64,000 bases of DNA from positions 14,463,550-14,527,549 of the forward strand of contig OX393555.1 of NCBI GenBank assembly GCA_947650365.1, in the 5' to 3' direction. The first letter of the stretch is position 1. The number at the start of each line of letters is the position of its first letter. Position numbers and translations under genes: made by a program. The notes beneath the pieces are model-generated. The model had not been told where the DNA came from. It worked only from the letters and a program-made list of their open reading frames with translations, and made no database searches. Of this stretch, positions 59,208-64,000 are shown piece after piece. The DNA comes from Chamaelirium japonicum (Eukaryota > Streptophyta > Magnoliopsida > Liliales > Melanthiaceae).

Positions 59208-61228
59208 GTGAGCTCATCCCAATGATCGTCGGAGAGGTCTGACGCACCGCGAGGCTCTGTCAACGAGGTATGAGGCACTGTGAGGCTCAACCGTTCACAT
59301 TTTTGACTTGAGATTTCACTTGCCTTGAGTTTTTGCCACCTAAGCTGGTTCATTGCACCGGCTCGGCGGCTCAACATGTGGTCTCTCTGCTGATGGTTCT
59401 AAGTTTCCAGCTCATTGTTTTCACACTAAATAGTGCACCAGTTTAGCTGAGCCTGTTTTTCACAGTACACTGTTTTCACACGGTGTAGCCCACTTCATTT
59501 GGGCCTGGTTCGCATTAAGCAATGCAGCCCACCTCATTGATCTTAGTTTTCACATCACACTGTTCGCAGGACACTTTTCAAACTGTGCAACCCACTTCAT
59601 TTGGGCTTGGTTCTCAGCACACTGTTCACAGCACATCGGTTCTCATTGAGCAGTGGAGCCCACATCATTTAGGTGTGGTTCAGTTGGACCTGGTATCTCT
59701 CTCTGCCAGCTTTACTTCAGTGAGCAGTGTAGTGCAGCTAGTGCAGTGAAGTGGAGTGAAGTGCAGTAACTGTAGTGAAGTGAAGTGCAGTGCTGTGTGG
59801 TGCAATGAAGTAATCTACGGTAAAGTGCAGTAAAATGTGGAAAATCTTCATGCATCTCCTTAGCGCTGATGGCGGCTGCGATGAGACCTCCAATCAAGCT
59901 TCTGATTATGGATGTCCAGCTTATGTGATCATCTAATTTCTGGCTCTGATCCTCCACGCTCAAGATAACCTTGAAGCACATGACTTGTGGGGTTACGTTG
60001 ACGGAACGCATTTGGTTCCGTCCTTCTCCACCACTAGCTCAGCATCCTCCGGCGTCACGTCTACCATTGCTACAGAGTGCTCTTGGGTGGATAAGCTCAT
60101 ATGTGCATACATCAGAGGTTATGTTTCGCACGATCTTCGCGTGAAGATGCTTTAGTTCGAGACCTCCTGGGAGATGTGGTTGTACTGACTCGGATGTTTG
60201 TTCAGATCGGTGGATCTCGCGAGTACTAGCTTCTTCGTGAGTCCGAGGTCTTGACTTAGGGTGATCGCACAATTTGGGATTTCTTCGCCTCCATGGAGCT
60301 ATATATCCCCCTGAGTAAGTTGCTGATCACCGACGTGTTGCAGGGAGCATAAGCACTTGTACTAGTTTCTAATGCGTCTTTAGGCTTAATTGGAGCCTAT
60401 TCGCGGACAGCTACTCTGTCGAGACCCGATTCTGAGTTTGGATGATGCTATCTTTGAGTTACTTGCAGAGGAGACACACTTAGGCACTTTAGCCCCCACA
60501 ATGTGCTCTTGTCTCCGACTTTATTCTTGTTACCACCTCTCGTCATGTCAGCTAGACTCTTAGAGGCGACGGGGGACATGTCGGAAATCGTCATTCTATT
60601 GGAGATAGAAGCTTAGCTAGAGGTTCCACTATCCATACCTCTTGCTCCTACTGCAAAAAGCGTGGTCACATACGAGATATTTGCTACAAGCTCATTAGGA
60701 GACCTGGTCGACCACGACGATCTACTGCAGTCGCTACTTCTTATGCTCCCACTCCCGAGCTCTTATTGCTTGGTGCTCAGCTATAATAGCTTCACTAGAC
60801 ACTGTTATGTTTGCCTCCACTTGCACTGCCTTTGCCACATGGATCCTGGACTCGAGAGCCACTCACATTTGACTTAAGATGCTCCCGTTTTTAGTGATTA
60901 TTGTAGTGTTCCTCGTGAGTACCAGATCCGCACTGTCGATGGCTCCCCCCTCATAGTCTTTTGTTGGGGGTTCATCATTACGTTTTCTGACCCCGGTGGC
61001 GCTTAACACTGTTTGACGTGCTCCTTGCGCCTAATATGTTGCTAAATTTCATTTCTATTAGTCGAATTGCTGACTTAGGCTTTATCACCACCTTATCCTC
61101 TTTTTGTTTGGTGCAAGACCTTCGTACCAGTCGGAGGATTGGAATTGGACGTTGAGTTGGACTTAATCACTTGGTCCTACATGTTCCCTTCGCCTCCACT
61201 GCATCTGTTACTGCGCGCGCGGCTTCTG

Positions 61229-61770
61229 ACCTCTGGCACCGCCGCCTTGGACACCCCTCAGTTGAGTGGTTCAGGAACATATTTTAGTTGGCTCAATTTG
61301 GTGATATATCCTTGTACCCCTCTGTATGTGAGTTGTAGATTGGCTAAACATTCTACTTTGCCATTTCCTTCTAGTGAGTACGCAATCTTGTATCTTCGAT
61401 TTAGTGCATTCTGACATATGGGGTCCTGCTCCTGCTATGTCTATTTTTGGGTTTTACTATTATATAAGCATTATCGATGACTTCTCTCGCTTTACTTGGA
61501 CCTCTGGCACCGCCGCCTTGGACACCCCTCAGTTGAGTGGTTCAGGAACATATTTTAGTTGGCTCACTTTGGTGATATATCCTTGTACCCCTCTGTATGT
61601 GAGTTATAGATTGGCTAAACATTCTACTTTGCCATTTCCTTCTAGTGAGTATGCTATCTTGTATCTTCGATTTAGTGCATTCTGACATATGGGGTCCTGC
61701 TCCTGCTATGTCTATTTTTGGGTTTTACTATTATATAAGCATTATCGATGACTTCTCTCGCTTTACTTGG
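61229..61770 (+). repeat. 271-bp tandem duplication in the copia integrase region
   Basis: The sequence starting ACCTCTGGCACCGCCGCC at 61229 repeats from 61500, and the two 271-bp copies differ at only a few positions. The unit includes the integrase zinc-binding/core junction up to CTTTACTTGG. The period is not a multiple of three, so it also shifts the frame. Confidence 0.95.
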
Positions 61771-62070
61771 GTTTCCTTTTATTTCGTCGATCGGATGTTT
61801 GTCAAGTTTATCGCGACTTCATTCATATGGTTCACACTCAGTTTGGGAAGAGGGTTAAGATTTTTCGCTCTGATGGTACTTGTGAGTATCTTTTCCGACT
61901 TTGTTGATGTGCTTCTCTCAGAGGACTCTACCCGAACAGTCGTATTTTTACACGCCTGCTCAAAATTGGGTAGCTGAGCGCAATGTTCTGGAAGGCTCAA
62001 GGCACACATGAGGCGCAAAGGTCTCCTAGAGCCTAGGCGCAACTCAAGGCGTGCGCCTGATTGAAGTAAG

Positions 62071-62075
<5 letters not shown>

Positions 62076-62164
<89 letters not shown>
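62076..62164. repeat. (TA)n microsatellite, left
   Basis: About 44 TA units immediately left of the long hairpin. Confidence 0.95.
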
Positions 62165-62450
<286 letters not shown>

Positions 62451-62629
62451 GTGTTAGGCTGTGGCGTGCGCTGCCCGGCTGATAAATGCGATGCCAATTT
62501 CTGGCCGTCCGATCGCGCGGAATCGGACAGCGGATGGCCTGCGAAACCGGCTGCTAATCCCGATCGCCTGATCCCCTGCGAACCCTGGCCAGAATCACCC
62601 CGACCGCCTGATCCCGTGCGTCTGATGGT

Positions 62630-62712
62630 TCGTTCGATTCCCATTCGTTGGATCGATGGGAATCGAACGGACCAAAAAAATTTCACTGTTACTGTAGTGG
62701 CTACAGTAACAG
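62630..62712. repeat. Two adjacent short perfect hairpins
   Basis: CGTTCGATTCCCAT (about 62630) pairs perfectly with ATGGGAATCGAACG (about 62656). CTGTTACTGTAG (62686-62697) pairs with CTACAGTAACAG (62701-62712) around TGG. The outer word GTTCGATTC occurs again near 62730. They lie inside the nested GGCGC-rich element. Confidence 0.85.
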
Positions 62713-64000
62713 CGAAAAACGTTTTGGACCGTTCGATTCTCATCGACCCAACGGATGGGTAGTTCAAATTCAATAACCAGTTATAAGATATCAAATGTGA
62801 TATTATAGTAAATAAAAAATAAATAGTGAATGATTGAATGTGTTATTTCATCCGTGTGCTTGTGCACATGCTTCTAAATCAGTATGAAATGTGCAAATCG
62901 AGAAAGAAAGTAAAACTCATTGAATCTTGTAATAGTTGAATTAATAGTGAAGTCATCAAATCCAACCCACAATTGCTCATATGGTCCTACCTAAGAACTA
63001 TAACAAATAATTTTGAATGTAAATAATATCCAATTAATGTGTCAATATTCAGACTACTGTAATCATGAATCAAATCTACTTAATAACTTAATCATATTGC
63101 CAAAAATATCAATTGCAAGTACATAATTGAACATGGTTCAACTAGGCGCGTCTTTTTTGCGCCTGGAGCCTGGAGCCTGGAGCCTAGGTGCGCTCCTTAG
63201 ATCTAGGCGCGCGCCTTTCTAATAAAGTCTGGCCTTGTGCTTTTTGAGGCGCAGGGGGTGAGCCCAGTTGAGCCTAAGCCTAGGCGCGCGCCTTTAATAA
63301 CACTGGAGCTTGAGCGGAAGCATCGTCACATTCTTGAGACAAATCGGTTTCTTTTATTTCTTCATCCGTACCTCGTCAGTTCTAGTCCGAGTCTGATGTT
63401 ATTTCTGGCTCTCTAATTAATAGGACAACATCCTCACTTCTTTCTGGTTAGTCCCCATTTCAGAATTTACTTCACTTTGCCAAATTATCGAGTTTCGCTA
63501 ATTTTTGGTTGACTAGTTTTGTTCTATTTCCACGTAGGAAGCGTACCAAGCTCTCTTCGGGTTGTTAGATGTATCATCTTAAGGTACAGTTCTGAGCATA
63601 AGATCTGGTGTTGCTATGATATATCTGTTTAGCGTATCTATATTTCTTGACATGTGACATTTTTTGAGGACATCCCTTTTTTACTAGGGCCCCTCTATCT
63701 CCAGACTTCTTTTTTTTAGACTTTCGTTCTTTTTCGGGTGTTCTTTCCACTCTAGTGACTCCAACTATTTCCACCGTATCTTTTCCCATGCTTAATCCTA
63801 TGCCTCCTATCATTTACACCTAAACTGGGTGCCACCCAACACAAACTATACATGCACTGCTGGCTTCTCCCGCTTTGCTCGCTATCAATTCTTCTGCAGT
63901 GACTTCCGGTTCACCACCTTTATTACTAAACTCGTCTGATCGTACATATGAGTCCTCTACTGCATCTCAGCACTATCCTAAGTGTGAGGCATTCACTAGA

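Overview
The window looks like nuclear DNA of a flowering plant. Coding exons are separated by AT-rich GT-AG introns, class II and LTR elements are nested in each other, and there is one host gene. Exon 1 of that gene is very GC-rich while its later exons are not. This 5'-to-3' GC gradient is typical of monocots, so a monocot is my best guess; the species cannot be named from what I can see.

Layout. (1) 1-8954: the right-hand part of a CACTA (En/Spm) transposon whose left end lies outside the window. It carries a 5-exon TNP2-type transposase gene (about 1132 aa) and a 9-exon Ptta/En-Spm accessory gene (about 427 aa). Both read open through every splice junction I checked. (2) 8852-10209 and 20392-21354: remains of an old LTR that was invaded by the CACTA element and split by a younger copia element of the same family (10210-20391, minus strand, 2.33 kb LTRs, 5-bp target duplication, decayed coding). 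(3) 21355-26800: intergenic DNA with a small TIR element that contains a nested hAT-like element with a perfect 8-bp target duplication. (4) 26868-40065: a tandem array of Helitron-like units, interrupted by a complete 11.8-kb second CACTA element (27175-39012, ATT target duplication). Its two genes are decayed, and a satellite-like array of about 21 copies of a 181-bp repeat sits inside an apparent intron. (5) 40.07-45.85 kb: a TRIM-like element, a degenerate gypsy fragment, a SINE-like element and a GC-rich TIR element. (6) 46033-58440: the host gene, a VARICOSE/EDC4 mRNA-decapping scaffold. Eleven exons keep frame; the terminal exon or exons are not seen. Introns 1 and 4 contain non-autonomous DNA elements. 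(7) 59017-64000: a decayed plus-strand copia element lying in what should be the last VCS intron. It contains a 271-bp tandem duplication in the integrase region and a nested GGCGC-rich element with long TA runs and a long hairpin.

How the parts relate. The only likely host function is VCS, which works in P-bodies with DCP1/DCP2. Everything else is mobile DNA, and the order of insertion can be read from target duplications. The intact CACTA could in principle supply transposase to the decayed CACTA, because both share CACTACAA termini and GACGG/CCGTC-type subterminal repeats; this is an inference. I found no clearly new defence or regulatory system. The most unusual objects are the intact two-gene CACTA with its duplicated terminus, the satellite array inside a transposon intron, and the nested retroelement history.
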